Below are positions 45,810-59,900 of a DNA stretch of 64,000 nt, piece after piece. A program made the position numbers and the translations under genes. The stretch comes from Phytophthora quininea (lineage: Eukaryota > Oomycota > Peronosporomycetes > Peronosporales > Peronosporaceae). The notes beneath the pieces are model-generated. The model was given only the letters and a program-made list of their open reading frames with translations. It was not told the origin of the DNA and did not search any database. The DNA lies in contig JAAVTG010000623.1 of assembly GCA_011947345.1 (NCBI GenBank), positions 1 to 64,000 on the forward strand, read 5' to 3'. Numbering within the stretch: position 1 is the first letter of the stretch; each line of letters opens with the position of its first letter.

Positions 45810-46888
45810 CTACGCTGACGTGGCAAGCCGCTCGCTACCGGCGATCTCGACACCAAAGCCACTCGTGTCGAAGCTGCTTTCAGTCGTCGACAGAAGACGC
45901 ACCGAGCTCACCTTCAGGTCGCGTACGATCTGCATCGCCATGCCGAAAATGCTCTGGCGTGCCATCAGTTCGCCGCTAATCTGCAGCAATTGAGCGGATC
46001 CATGGATGTAAACCAAAACGCCACGTCCGTAGCGAGCAATGTGCTGCATCGCCCACTGCGCTTGCAGTCCAGACTCGAATCCGTCCTCGACCAAAAACAC
46101 GGGGACGTCCTTCTCTCCCTTCACTTGACCGAACACCAATGCATGGTAGTTCTGGCCTTCCTGCACCAGCGAGTTGTACTCCACCGACGTAAATTCCCTA
46201 AAGGAGACGCCACCTTCTTCTCCTGCTGCGTCTTCTCCACCAACGTCTCAGTCCTTGCTCGGAACCGAATCAAGTCCGAGATGGTAATCAACGGCACGTT
46301 AAATTTCTGTGCAAACTCCTCCAATTGCGGACGACGCAGCATCTTGCCGTCGTCGTCGTTCATCTCACAGATGTAGCCCACGGGTTTGACACCTGCCAGT
46401 ATTGCAAGGTCCGTAGCAGCCTCGGTGTGTCCTGCACGCACCATCACACCGCCGTGCTGTGCCAACAGAGGGAAGATGTGGCCCGGTCGGTTGAACGCCT
46501 CGGGCGCAACGCTCTCGTCCGCCAATGCACGGATCGTGCGTGCTCGGTCTGCAGCCGACACACCCGTCGAGTTGCCTTCCTTCAGGTCCACCGTCACCGT
46601 GAACTTGCACTTGTGCGCCTCCGTGTTGTTCTCCACCATCAGAGGCAGCTGCAGCTGCTGGATACGAGGCGGCAGCGCCGGCACGCAGACGATGCCCGTG
46701 GAGTGGCGCAGCATGAAGGCGACGCTCTGCTCCGTGGCGAACTGCGCGGCGGCGATGAGGTCTCCCTCGTTCTCTCGGTCCTCGTTGTCCATGACCACCA
46801 CAAAGCCTCCGTTGCGGATGTGCTTGAGGGCGTCCTCGATGGAGCTGGTGCCCACGTTGCTAGCGGTCTTGACGCTCTCCGTTGCCAT
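45810..46888 (-). CDS. RibBA-like riboflavin synthesis protein 1 (active RibB half, degenerate RibA half)
   Basis: About 359 residues. The N-terminal 205 residues form 3,4-dihydroxy-2-butanone-4-phosphate synthase: FVVVMDNEDRENEGDLI is the acidic catalytic loop, followed by HSTGIVC, GVSAADRARTI and GVMVRAGHTEA. This half makes the four-carbon precursor of riboflavin from ribulose 5-phosphate. The C-terminal half resembles GTP cyclohydrolase II only in outline (GVLVYIHG, VRLLST) and lacks the zinc cysteines and the EGRGIG stretch, so it should not hydrolyse GTP. The ATG at 46888 aligns with copy 2. One base is missing near 46195 in a GGG run; adding it gives 1080 bases. It is in tandem with copy 2, 262 bp apart. 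Confidence 0.88.
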
Positions 46889-47150
46889 GGTGATGAAGAA
46901 GCGAGGAACGCTGCACTGGAGGTGCTCGGATGAGTGACTGGGGAGGCGTGCGACAAGTCGGTGCCAGCCAATCAGAGCGCAGCAGTGACGTAGCAGACCA
47001 AGTTGACGCAAGCAGCAACATCAAACAGTGCGGAGCTTTAGCAATTGCGTCCTTCTAGCATTGTACTAGCTAGTACTAGTAGCATGGAGTTCATAGCACC
47101 TTTATTGCCTAGTTTTCTATCCTTACGCACCAACCTGAACGCTACACGAT

Positions 47151-48245
47151 CTACGCTGACGTGGTGAGGCGCTCATTTGCGGCGATCTCGACGCCAAAGC
47201 CGTTGGTGTCGAACGTGCTCTCCGTCGTCGACAGCAAACGCACCGAGTCTACCTTCTGGTCGCGCACGACCTGCATCGCCATGCCAAAGATGCTCTGGCG
47301 TGCCATCAACTCGCCGCTGATCTGCAGGAGCTGCTTCGAGCCGTGGATGTAGACCAGCACGCCGTAGCCGTGACGAGCACTGTGCTGCTGCGCCCACTGG
47401 GCCTGCAAACTCGCTTCGAAGCCGTCTTCCACCAAGAACACAGGCACGTCCTTCTTGCCAGCAACGTCACCAAAAGTGAGCGCATGGTACGAGTAGTCCT
47501 CCTGCAGCAGCGACTTGTACGCGATCGACGTGAAGTCTCCAGACGGAGTCGCCACCTTGGCAGCTTTTGACAAGGTCCTCTGCACGAGCGTCTCGGTACG
47601 CGAGCGGTATCGAATCAAGTCCGAAATGGTGACGAGCGGCAGCTTCGACTCGTTCGCGAACGTCTGCAGTTGCGGACGACGCAGCATCTTGCCATCGTCG
47701 CCCATGATCTCACACAGGAACCCCACAGGCTTCACTCCAGCCAGTCTGGCAAGATCAATCGCTGCCTCGGTGTGTCCTGCACGCACCATCACACCGCCGT
47801 GCTGTGCCAACAGAGGGAAGATGTGGCCCGGTCGGTTGAACGCCTCGGGCGCAACGCTCTCGTCCGCCAATGCACGGATCGTGCGGGCTCGGTCTGCAGC
47901 CGACACACCCGTCGAGTTGCCTTCCTTCAGGTCCACCGTCACCGTGAACTTGCACTTGTGCGCCTCCGTGTTGTTCTCCACCATCAGAGGCAGCTGCAGC
48001 TGCTGGATACGAGGCGGCAGCGCCGGCACGCAGACGATGCCCGTGGAGTGGCGCAGCATGAAGGCGACGCTCTGCTCCGTGGCGAACTGCGCGGCGGCGA
48101 TGAGGTCTCCCTCGTTCTCTCTGTCCTCGTTGTCCATGACCACCACAAAGCCTCCGTTGCGGATGTGCTCGAGGGCGTCCTCGATGGAGCTGGTGCCCAC
48201 GTTGTCCGAGTTGCTGGTGCCGTTGGAGGTGGTGCCCGTCGCCAT
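47151..48245 (-). CDS. RibBA-like riboflavin synthesis protein 2 (active RibB half, degenerate RibA half)
   Basis: 364 residues, intact. It has the same architecture as copy 1: the DNEDRENEGDLI loop, STGIVC and RAGHTEA in the RibB domain, then a cyclohydrolase-like domain without zinc ligands (GVLVYIHGSKQLLQ, VRLLSTTESTFD). The RibB halves of the two copies are almost identical in DNA, whereas the C-terminal halves differ at many positions. The ATG at 48245 begins MATGTTSNG; an upstream in-frame ATG at 48296 would add 17 residues without a clear targeting sequence. Free GTP cyclohydrolase II activity must come from another gene. Confidence 0.92.
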   Translation of the reverse strand: MATGTTSNGTSNSDNVGTSSIEDALEHIRNGGFVVVMDNEDRENEGDLIAAAQFATEQSVAFMLRHSTGIVCVPALPPRIQQLQLPLMVENNTEAHKCKFTVTVDLKEGNSTGVSAADRARTIRALADESVAPEAFNRPGHIFPLLAQHGGVMVRAGHTEAAIDLARLAGVKPVGFLCEIMGDDGKMLRRPQLQTFANESKLPLVTISDLIRYRSRTETLVQRTLSKAAKVATPSGDFTSIAYKSLLQEDYSYHALTFGDVAGKKDVPVFLVEDGFEASLQAQWAQQHSARHGYGVLVYIHGSKQLLQISGELMARQSIFGMAMQVVRDQKVDSVRLLSTTESTFDTNGFGVEIAANERLTTSA

Positions 48246-48666
48246 TGCTGTGTGGTTCTGCTTGGAGAAGTGTGGGGGACGCTGCGATTGCTGCAATGCC
48301 GTGCTGGGTCAAAGTACGTTGCAGGACCGGTTTGATTCACATCGGTGTCGCAAAAAGGAGGCGGGCATACGTGATCCGAGTCAATTGGGAGCCAATCACC
48401 ACGCGCGACGGCTGCGGCTGGCACCAACACGATTAGCTCAGCAAGACTGCAAGGGAGAAATTGCCGCATGCCGCCGCTGGAAGCCGGCGCGGTGCATGGA
48501 GCACAGGCAGCAAATGCAAGTGCTGGTCATGTTGGCTTGATGATGCCGCCGTTTTGGTGTCACTTATTAGCCAATCCAAGCAGTCTGTAAATCGCACTTA
48601 AATGAATACATTTACCACACAATTTGTGTGGCGCATTAGCTGCGACGGCGTCCAGCACATCCGACC

Positions 48667-49229
48667 ATGGCGAGGGGACTGCGCATCGGCTCCAAGGCGG
48701 AGGTGCTCAAGAACCTGCGCACGCTGCTGCGTGTGGCTCGCCAACGTGGCTCTCAGGACTCTGTACGCGACTGTAAGTTCTCGCAGCAGATCCTGGCGCA
48801 GGTTCGTTCGCTGGCAACGTCTCTCCACCGCACATTGACACATTGATTCTCATTTGGCTGGAACTGCGCAGTACCGCGCGCGCCAGCACGAAAATGACCG
48901 CACCAAGATGCGTGCCTACCGATCAGAAGCCAGCGACTACGTGATGCTGCTGCAAGGCATCGAGGAGCAGCGCGTATGTTGTCGTCTGAGTCTGTTCAAC
49001 GTGGATTTCAAAGCTGACACTTTCACGTTGAGTGTTGCAGGAATTGTGGGCGCTGGATGCCGGTCTGGAGCAGAAGCTGTCGGGTCAAGACATTGTCAAC
49101 CGCTCGGCTCGTCGTGTGGGGCTCGAAGTGCCCGAGATGTACGCCGAGAAGCAGGCCGAGGAGGAGCGCAAGAAGGCTGCGGCTGCCAAGTATCTCGCCG
49201 ACAAGCGAGCAAAGGAGGCTGCGGAGTAA
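48667..49229 (+). CDS. FMC1-like LYR-family mitochondrial protein
   Basis: Exons are 48667-48801, 48872-48973 and 49041-49229, giving 141 residues. Exon 1 has a helix with NLRTLLRVARQ; exon 2 has YRARQHENDRTKMR and SDYVMLLQGI; exon 3 has RSARRVGLEVPEMY. That last block corresponds to the A-x-x-V-G-L-x-x-P signature near the end of FMC1 proteins. The C-terminus is an Ala/Lys/Glu-rich helix. In yeast and animals FMC1 helps assemble the F1 part of mitochondrial ATP synthase. The match is by pattern; another small LYR-type factor is possible. It is divergent from RibBA-like copy 2 and converges on the Sds3-like gene. Confidence 0.7.
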
Positions 49230-49362
49230 GCGCATTTAGAGACGACGGTGAGGCTGCTGTTCAAGCGATTTTTGTTTTGCATTTCGTTGCGATAAGAAAG
49301 AAATAAGACAAAGGCGGCGAGGCACAGGAAAAAGCTGACACCATCCACTCTGGCGGTACGTC

Positions 49363-50622
49363 TATGGACTTGCATCGCCTCTTCGTCCCTTGCGGTGGAG
49401 GGCTCTCCTTCCAGCGTGGTGAGCACGATGCGACCCAGTCGCAGGTCGTTCATGAGCAGACGGTAGTATTTGCCCTTCTCCGAGAGCACAATCACCTCGG
49501 CAGTTGATACAGCAGCGACGACGGCCACGAATTCACTAGATGCCATGTAGTTGAGGACATAGACCTCGTCGCCCTCTTGGAAGATCCACTCGGTACAGGA
49601 GCTTATTGCGGTGGTATTTGGCCACGAGGGGCGGCTCACCGTCTGCGCATGGCAAGCGAAACGCCATTAATAAACGAAACGAAAAGGAACACATCGAATG
49701 ACACGCTTCCTACCCGTGTCAAAGTCCATGCGGCGCTTCTTGGACGTCTCATAAACGTTGGTGAGTTCGCGCACGTCGTGGTCGATCTCCAACTGCCCCA
49801 ACTTGTTCTCCAGCGGCTGGAATACAGACCCAACGCGCTTCTTGATCTTCTGCGCTGTATCCAATGCATATGGTCCCGTTGCGTCCTTGTTGCGTGTACT
49901 CCGCGTCTTGCGGGTCGTGGCTCGAGCTGTCGAACACATACAAGCAAGTACAATACCGTGAGTTCCCAGGGAGGTTCGACCTCGACCAACCCGCAACAAA
50001 ACGTACCAAAGCTGTGGCCTCCTTTGCGCTGATCGTTGAGAATCTCCATCTCGTGCTGAATCTCCTCCAGCATGTCCTGGCGCAGCTTCTCGCAGTGCAC
50101 GTCATACTCGGAATTGGCCTCGTCGCACTCGTAGTCAAAGATGACCGTCGTGCCGTGCTGGAAGTACTTGCTTCTCTGCTCGGCCACGCGCAAGAGCGCG
50201 TCTCGCTCGTCTTCCAAGACTTGCAACCGCTCCGCCATATCCGGATGTGTCTCGGCCAGGATTTTGCGTCTCGCGTTCTCGACAAACTGCATCTGGATCT
50301 GCAGTCGGCGCTTGGCGCGCTCCACGAGCTTCCTCGAGGTCTCTTCCACGCTCTCTCCGTTGCGGTGGACGGTCGTCTTGACAGTCGACGTCGTTGCGTC
50401 GTTGGTGGTCGTCTTGCCATTGGCAACGACACCGGAATGGTCCTTCTTGGTCTCCAATTGTTCTCTCTTGTCCATATCCACGTCCATCGGCTCTGGTGCG
50501 GCTTCAGACGCGGGCTCTTTGCTCCGGTTCGTGTCCTTCGAAGCGGCAGTGATCTGCTTGGTGGACGTGGCGAGCGAAGCCATTGGCGGTTGGCGGGGCT
50601 GCTCCACTGCGATGGTCGACAT
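49363..50622 (-). CDS. Sds3/BRMS1-like histone deacetylase complex subunit
   Basis: Exons are 50007-50622, 49714-49926 and from 49642 down. The N-terminus is Thr/Lys-rich. Residues about 85-205 form a long coiled coil (LVERAKRRLQIQMQF, then FDYECDEANSEYDVHCEKL and EIQHEMEILNDQRKG). Exon 2 has TRKTRSTRN and a second coiled segment. Exon 3 carries EGDEVYVLNY, then AEVIVLSEKGKYYRLLMNDL and RLGRIVL, a small Tudor-like or capping beta domain as in Sds3/BRMS1 proteins. These scaffold the Sin3-Rpd3 deacetylase complex in the nucleus. The frame changes near 49590 and the 3' end is uncertain; 49363 is a stop reached if one more base is missing. The uncorrected frame would run into the convergent FMC1-like gene. 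Confidence 0.6.
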
Positions 50623-51239
50623 GGCGTTCGACCTCTGGGAGGCTGGCTAGGCAGCTGCAGCAGCTATGCGGGGCAGCAGGTCACGTGTACGGATTGGTTC
50701 CGGTGGCGGATGAGCAGAACTCCGGAAGGTCTCAAAGTGGCAGAAAAACTGCACAGTGGACGACTTCAACGGGACGCGCTCGGCTTGGACAATGCTCTGC
50801 ACAGCGTCAATGGGCTGTGTGGATGCGAGAGGCAATGCGAGTTGCTGCTGGGGATTGCGCGGGCGCGAGGGGCAGCACGAGCTCTGGGGGCTCCGGAGGC
50901 TTGGCGACTGCTTTTCGACTGCTGTCGAAAGTGCCAGAGCGGACGAGCGGAGCGGATCCACTCGCAGGTGTTCACTGATTGGTCCGTCTCCCACATAGTG
51001 AAATGAAATCAGTGTCCACTCTCCGTCACCTGCTCCAGAAATGGGCACGTTTCTTGCTTCGCTCTGCGAGTCAACACGCGTGTACTAAGCTCATAAATAT
51101 AGCAAAACCTACGTTCCTATCTGCGCGAACACCGTCTGTGTCTCCCTGGCCTGAGCAGCTCGTCCTCCTAACTACACGATCGTCGACAGGCTGGTTCCAT
51201 TCCTCTCCTTCACTTCGGGGGCGCCTTCCAGCAAGGTGA
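50623..51239. other. Intergenic between Sds3-like and MED15 genes
   Basis: 600 bp of promoter for the minus-strand Sds3-like gene and 3' flank of MED15. Open frames here overlap on both strands and show no motif. Confidence 0.5.
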
Positions 51240-54397
<3,158 letters not shown>

Positions 54398-55377
54398 GCT
54401 CCACAAGCGAGCAGTGTGCTTGACCGCTTTGTGTGTCCAGCCCGAGGAGTGCGCGCGAGACCGCAAAAGTGGAAGTGAGGGCTCAAATCGGAGGCGCGGT
54501 TTACTCCCATTAAGCTATATCGTGGGTTTCAGTATTGAATATGATTTTTACTATGGAAAGAGAATGAAGTAAATCGGAGGTTAAAAACGAGTACGAGATA
54601 GGCGTAACGGATACTTGAGCCGAAGGCGGACGTGACATTCTTGTCCGTGGGCGTGCAGTGGCAAAAGAGAACGCGCTGGTTTGGCTTTGACAGCTGCACA
54701 ATATGCACATTTTGTTGGTCTTGTTGAGCTCTAGTCGCTGCAGTTCTTGCCGAGGAGTCTGCTACGTCGAGACGCGTCATGCGTCCCCATCACAACACCA
54801 CGCTCGCGACCGCGGTTGGCTAGCAGGTTCCACGTAGTTCATCTTGCAGAGCTGCCCTAGCAAGGATGTCGATGCTGAAGAGAGAGCTCTGCATCGTGTG
54901 ACTAAGTCCGGTGGTGGTAGCGGTGCCAAGACTGTCCCAAGGGCGCGACGAAAGTTGTTGCTTCGAGAACCTTTGACGCTTTTTGGCGCTGGCCAGCTCC
55001 ATCGCAGTCTCGCCGACCACTTCACAGTGACAGTGAACTTCGTTGCAGCACTGCTGGAGAGGCAAGCAGCGCTCGAAAAGCACCGATCGTGAAGGGCAGC
55101 TGCGATAGCGAACAGATCTGAGCAAAAAGGCGAGTACTCTCTGCGTCGGGCGTCTCTCGAAGGGCATTGCTGTTCGCAGTGGACTCGACAAGGCTGCAGA
55201 CCCGCCAGCTTCTCACTCCGCCGTAGCGATCGCCAAGATCAGCACCTGTGTCAACCCGACGCCCGCGCATTCCAACGATTTTGCGATTTGCAGTCGAAGC
55301 AACCACAACAAACGAAGCAGACAAGTGGCGTCCTATTCCCCACGCTAAATACACGAACCCTCCTCTTGTAGCGTTCC
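54398..55377. other. 1 kb intergenic between MED15 and the cystatin pair
   Basis: Contains the MED15 promoter region and the 3' flank of the cystatin at 55378. The frame at 54820-55191 (minus) has no recognisable domain. No repeat was seen. Confidence 0.5.
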
Positions 55378-55752
55378 CTACTGCACGTCCTTGGTCGAGA
55401 TGACTTGCACAATGTTGGCCCACGGTTGCGCGAACAGCTCGACGTCGAACTTCTTCTCCGCTTGGCAAGTGGCGGTGCAGCGCCCCGCAGCGGTCGCCTC
55501 ACATCCGCGCGCATGGTAGCGGAAGTGGATGCCGTTGACGATCTGCTGCTCGATGCCCGTGACCTCCGTGAAGCACAAAGGCGACTTGATCGCCGGGGAT
55601 TTCTTCTGCAGCGCCTGCGCCAGCAAGTCCTCGGTGTGCACGTTCTTGGAGGCCGGCAGCCATCTCCCAACGAGGTGGTACGTGACTCCCTGGCAATAGC
55701 TGAGCGCCAGCAGCAGCAGTAGCATAGACAGCAGCACGTTGTAGCGCTGCAT
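55378..55752 (-). CDS. Secreted cystatin-like protease inhibitor, divergent
   Basis: 124 residues. Signal peptide MQRYNVLLSMLLLLLALSYC. First hairpin QIVNG at about residue 76; Pro-Trp in LFAQPWAN near the end; a G in VGRWLP may be the N-terminal contact. Four cysteines (LCF, GCE, RCT, TCQ). It is the most divergent of the three cystatins here, with the Q-x-V-x-G motif kept. It lies 244 bp downstream of the next cystatin on the same strand, so the pair looks like an old tandem duplication. Confidence 0.82.
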   Translation of the reverse strand: MQRYNVLLSMLLLLLALSYCQGVTYHLVGRWLPASKNVHTEDLLAQALQKKSPAIKSPLCFTEVTGIEQQIVNGIHFRYHARGCEATAAGRCTATCQAEKKFDVELFAQPWANIVQVISTKDVQ

Positions 55753-55996
55753 GGTTTATCTTGGTTTGCTTGGCCTCCTTGATGCTTGTTCCAAACTGAG
55801 CCCCTGTGACGTGTGGTCCGATCTTCCAGATCGGCGCGTCCATGCTGCCGCTTCGACTGACTCGCACCGCTTCGCGACTCGACACCAGATCCAAGCGAGG
55901 ATATCACAGCAGAAAATGACAAGCGACGTGTTTGGTTTTGTTACAAGGTTTGCATCGTAGTGCTATGGACCGTTTGGTCCTGCAGTTGCTGTGTGC

Positions 55997-56392
55997 TCAG
56001 CTGTGCTGCGTCACGGACGTGACCTGCAACGTGTTGGACCACGGCTGCGAGAAGATGACGATATCGTAGTCGGACGTGGTGCAGCTGCGGTCGGTGCACG
56101 GTCCCAGTCCGCTGGCGTCGTTCACGGGGCAGCCTGCGACCTGGTACTTGTAGTTGGTGCCGGCCACGGTCTGCGTCCACAGTCCTTCGATGGCGATGAG
56201 GCAGATCGCCGTGGTCACGCCGGCGGCGTAGTTTTGGGCGTTGCCAGCCGCTTGGGTCAGCACGTTAACCTCCGCTTGGGTCACCGTGGCCTGAGTCCAC
56301 GTGCCGACCGTGTTGACGTCTTGAGCAGGAACAGCAGCCAGCAGAGTCGATGCCGCAGCGAGGAACGCGGTAGCAGTGCGAAGGAAAGCCAT
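55997..56392 (-). CDS. Secreted cystatin-like protease inhibitor (EPIC family)
   Basis: 131 residues from MAFLRTATAF, chosen because it begins a signal peptide ending near VPA-Q. First hairpin QTVAG at about residue 80; Pro-Trp in FSQPWSN; N-terminal region with VGTW. Cysteines in ICL, GCP, PCT and SCT match those of the cystatin at 22941. The tail NTLQVTSVT is shared in pattern with that gene. The open frame continues upstream for 39 codons but that part is not signal-like. The young Gypsy element begins about 320 bp upstream of the start. Confidence 0.88.
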   Translation of the reverse strand: MAFLRTATAFLAAASTLLAAVPAQDVNTVGTWTQATVTQAEVNVLTQAAGNAQNYAAGVTTAICLIAIEGLWTQTVAGTNYKYQVAGCPVNDASGLGPCTDRSCTTSDYDIVIFSQPWSNTLQVTSVTQHS

Positions 56393-56711
56393 GGCTGCTA
56401 GGTGGTGGATTCGAGTAGGGCGTTGAGCGCTGGAATGCAAGTTTGGAAGTGATCGAGAATACCACCGCCGTTTGGCTATCCCACCTCCAAGACTGCGCTC
56501 GCAGGGCATGTGGTGTCGCCTAGACGGGCGTGGATTGCGCTGGGTGCCGTAGATTTTTCAATCTGATGTTGACCAGCAGGAATTTAACTGTCATGTGGCG
56601 GGGTCGTCGCTGGTTTTTGAAAAGGTCAGAGCAAAGTTGGTAGGAGACTCGACCGGATATACACTAACGATGCAGACAATGTTTTGCTGTCTGCTGGACG
56701 GAACTGGCTGC
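56393..56711. other. Promoter-side spacer between cystatin and Gypsy element
   Basis: No gene of its own recognised. On the minus strand, if the Gypsy element is removed, a short Cys-rich open frame from 62453 continues into this spacer; see findings. Confidence 0.5.
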
Positions 56712-56716
56712 GATCC

Positions 56717-56977
56717 TGTTGCAAAATATGGTGGCCTTTTCCCCAGACTGACAACTCCTGTAGAAATGGCCCCAACTCTGCGGTGGCACGGGTTCACGCG
56801 AGGAAGCGGTGGCTGGACGACGAGACGGACTTCGTTAACGCCAAGTCGGGTAGCTAGGAAGCAAATGTATTGTTTTTCTTGTGGTTTATGGGTTTTTCTC
56901 GAAGTGACTCCTCCGTCGAGTCCCTTCACTATAGATCTTTCTCGCCATTCCGTTGATAACGGTCGAGCACCGCCACA
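56717..56977 (-). repeat. 3' LTR of the Gypsy element
   Basis: 261 bp, TGTTGCAAAATATGG at its left edge and CACCGCCACA at its right edge on the plus strand. Same length and sequence as 62121-62381. Confidence 0.95.
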
Positions 56978-56986
56978 CGACCTCCT

Positions 56987-59900
56987 TCAGGAAAGAGCTT
57001 CCGCGTGGTAAAAGTAATACCGACTCATGCTGTGGACTTGTTGCCTTTTCTTGTTCTTGAGCCGGGTAGATGATCGACTCGGTAACTTGTTCGCCTGTCG
57101 AAGATATTCTCTTATCAAACCTGGTACCGATAGCAAATTTGATGTTGGCTCCCATGTGATATCGTCATTTCGGCCCACCCATTTGCACTTGTATTCCTCC
57201 ACTCCATTCTTGGAGATTCTGTGATCGATGATGGCCTCGATTAAGTGTCCTTCGGACCCATCTTTTAGCCGGACTGGTGGTAATGTCGTATCGCGACTAA
57301 CTCCAGACTTGTCCTTCCTAAACTTCTTTAGCACCATCGTATGAAAAACTGGATGGAGACTCAATTCTTGAGGAAGATTTAGCTTGTAAGCAGTTCCATC
57401 GTGAAGACTTTCAATGACTTCATAGGGTCCTATCCAGCGAGCGGCAAATTTTCGTTGGACCGCTCCAACATTCGCAGGTGTCAGATTTTGAGTTGAAATC
57501 AAAACCATCTCTCCTACTTCAAAAGAGTCACGTCGACCTTTGTCATACAGTAACTTCATCTTTTCCGCGCCGAGCCGTGCTTTAGCTTGCAGTTCCCGCA
57601 ATATTCTGCGTTGCCCAGCAAGAAACTCCGTCACAGTCGTCGGGAATTTGCTTGTTAGATGCAAGTCAACTGGTAGTCGAGGTTCATAGCCTAAATCGGC
57701 ACGAAATGGGCTCATTTGTATCGTTGATTGATACTGACGGTTGTACGCAAATTCCGCTAGAGCAATATGCTTGTCCCAATCATTTTGAAATCCACTGACG
57801 TAATGGCGCAAATAACCAGATAATATAGCATTGACTCTTTCAACTTGACCATCAGTTCTCTGATGGTGTGCCGAAGCCAGCTTCAATTTAGTACCGATAA
57901 TTTCTGCACACGCCATCCAGAACTTCGATGTAAATTTGGAGTCCCTGTCGGACACAATATCCGTGGGCAACCCATGCAATTTCACGTAGTGCTCGATAAA
58001 TAATTCTGCCAACTGTGGTGCCGTAATTGTCGACACTGTAGGGACGAAATGGGCTCTTTTTGTAAGTCTGTCCACGATTACCAGAATGGTATCATGCTCA
58101 GCTTTCGTAGTTGGTAATCCAGTAATAAAATCCATTCCAACGGAAGTCCAGCGACCTGTAGGAATTTCCAATGGATGTAACAGCCCCGGCGGTTTTCCTG
58201 TCCGTCTTTTGTTTCTTTGACAGGACTCACATGTTGCGATGTAGTCTCGCACCTGCTTATGGAGATGTTTCCAATAGAATCTCGCCTGAATTTCCTCGAT
58301 AGTCTTCTCGACTCCGGGATGCCCAGACGTTGCAATGTCGTGATATTCCCACAAAATCGTATTCCGCATTTCCACATCAGTAGACGGTATTGCGATTTTG
58401 CGAGATCCATCAGGTTTATAGAAATACACAAGCAATTCGTCGGGATCGTACTTCAAGTTTTTCATGTTTGTGTCTTTCTTGAGAGTTTCTTTTGTCCATC
58501 CTGCACGACGCTGGGAACGCCGAATTAACGTCAACAGCGTAAGAGGCTTCAAGCGTGAAACAGCATGCATTTGTTTCTGCTTCTGCTTCTCAAAATCAAT
58601 GGCAAAGTCTGGACGGCGGCTCAAAGCGTCAGCGACGGTGTTTGTCGTCCCCGGAATGTACCGAAATCGCAGATTAAATTCTGCCAGGAGATCGTACCAT
58701 CTGCAGATTCGCCGATTAATTGTTCTCTGAGTCAGCACTCTTTCCAATGAGTGGTGATCAGTCTCAACCGTGCCGCCTCCATCCACTAGATAAACTCGCC
58801 AAATGTTTAAGCAATGGATAATAGCAAGCATTTCCTGCTCGTGTGTGGGATAATTAAGCTCTGCAGACTTCATTTTCCGTCCACAGAAGGCGATTGGCTG
58901 CTCAACCTCCTCCTCAGAGGCGGTCTTTTGCAGTTGATATAACACACCGCCGATGGCAAACTTTGACGCATCAGTGCGCAAGAAAAACGGCTTACTAAAG
59001 TCTGGCAACGCCAGCACGGGTGTCTGGCTGAGAGCCTTTTAAGTTGATTGAAAGCATCAATACCTTCCGTTGACCAGGTCAGTTTTCGCTTATCCTTACT
59101 CTTCATCATGTTGAATAAGGGAGCACTTATTTCCGAGTAGTCCTTGCAAAACCTTTGGACGTACACGGTTGTGCCCAGGAAAGACTGCAATTCTTTTGCT
59201 GTCTGCGGTCGCGGCCAACTGCATATTACCCGAACTTTGTCCGATCGATTCGAACACCGTGACGGCCAACGAAATCGCCAAGACACGGTATTTCTTCGGA
59301 GCACAGCGTGGACTTTGAGAGTTTCAAATAGAGTTTTTCTCTCGACAACATTCAAATACTTTTCGAACTGCTGCAAGGTGAGTTTCCACGTCTTGGTCCT
59401 TGGTAAACACATACAAATCATCAAAGTACGTAGCCACAACGTCTCGCATGTCTTCGAAAATCCTTTGAACAATGCGATTAAAGGTCGCCGGGGCATTACT
59501 CAAGCCCATTGGCACCGCGAGATACTCGAAAAGACCATCAGGCGTTTGGAAGGCTGTGAACGGAACATCTTTCAGTCGCATACGTATCTGGTAATATCCT
59601 GATAGGAGATCGAAACAACTGTACCAAACTGCGCCACTCATGCGATCGAATATGATATCCTTGCGTGGCATGGGTGTTGATTGTCGGATAGTTCTCGCGT
59701 TGATTGCCCTGTAGTCGTGCACTATACGCCATCCGACCGGCTTCTTGATGCAGAATGTCGGAGCGGCATGGGGCGACGTGCTTGGCCGGATTAATCCTGC
59801 CCGTAGCATTTCTTTTGTCCATTCCCGCAATCCTCGTTCTTGATCGGGGCTCAACCGCCATTGGTGCGTGTAGATTGCACGCTGAGGGTCGATAACCTCC

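Noticed and set aside
46325..48335. Plus-strand open frames of 180-340 codons over the RibBA-like genes
   Set aside because: They mirror the GC-rich minus-strand coding sequence, occur in both paralogues for that reason, and have no recognisable domain.
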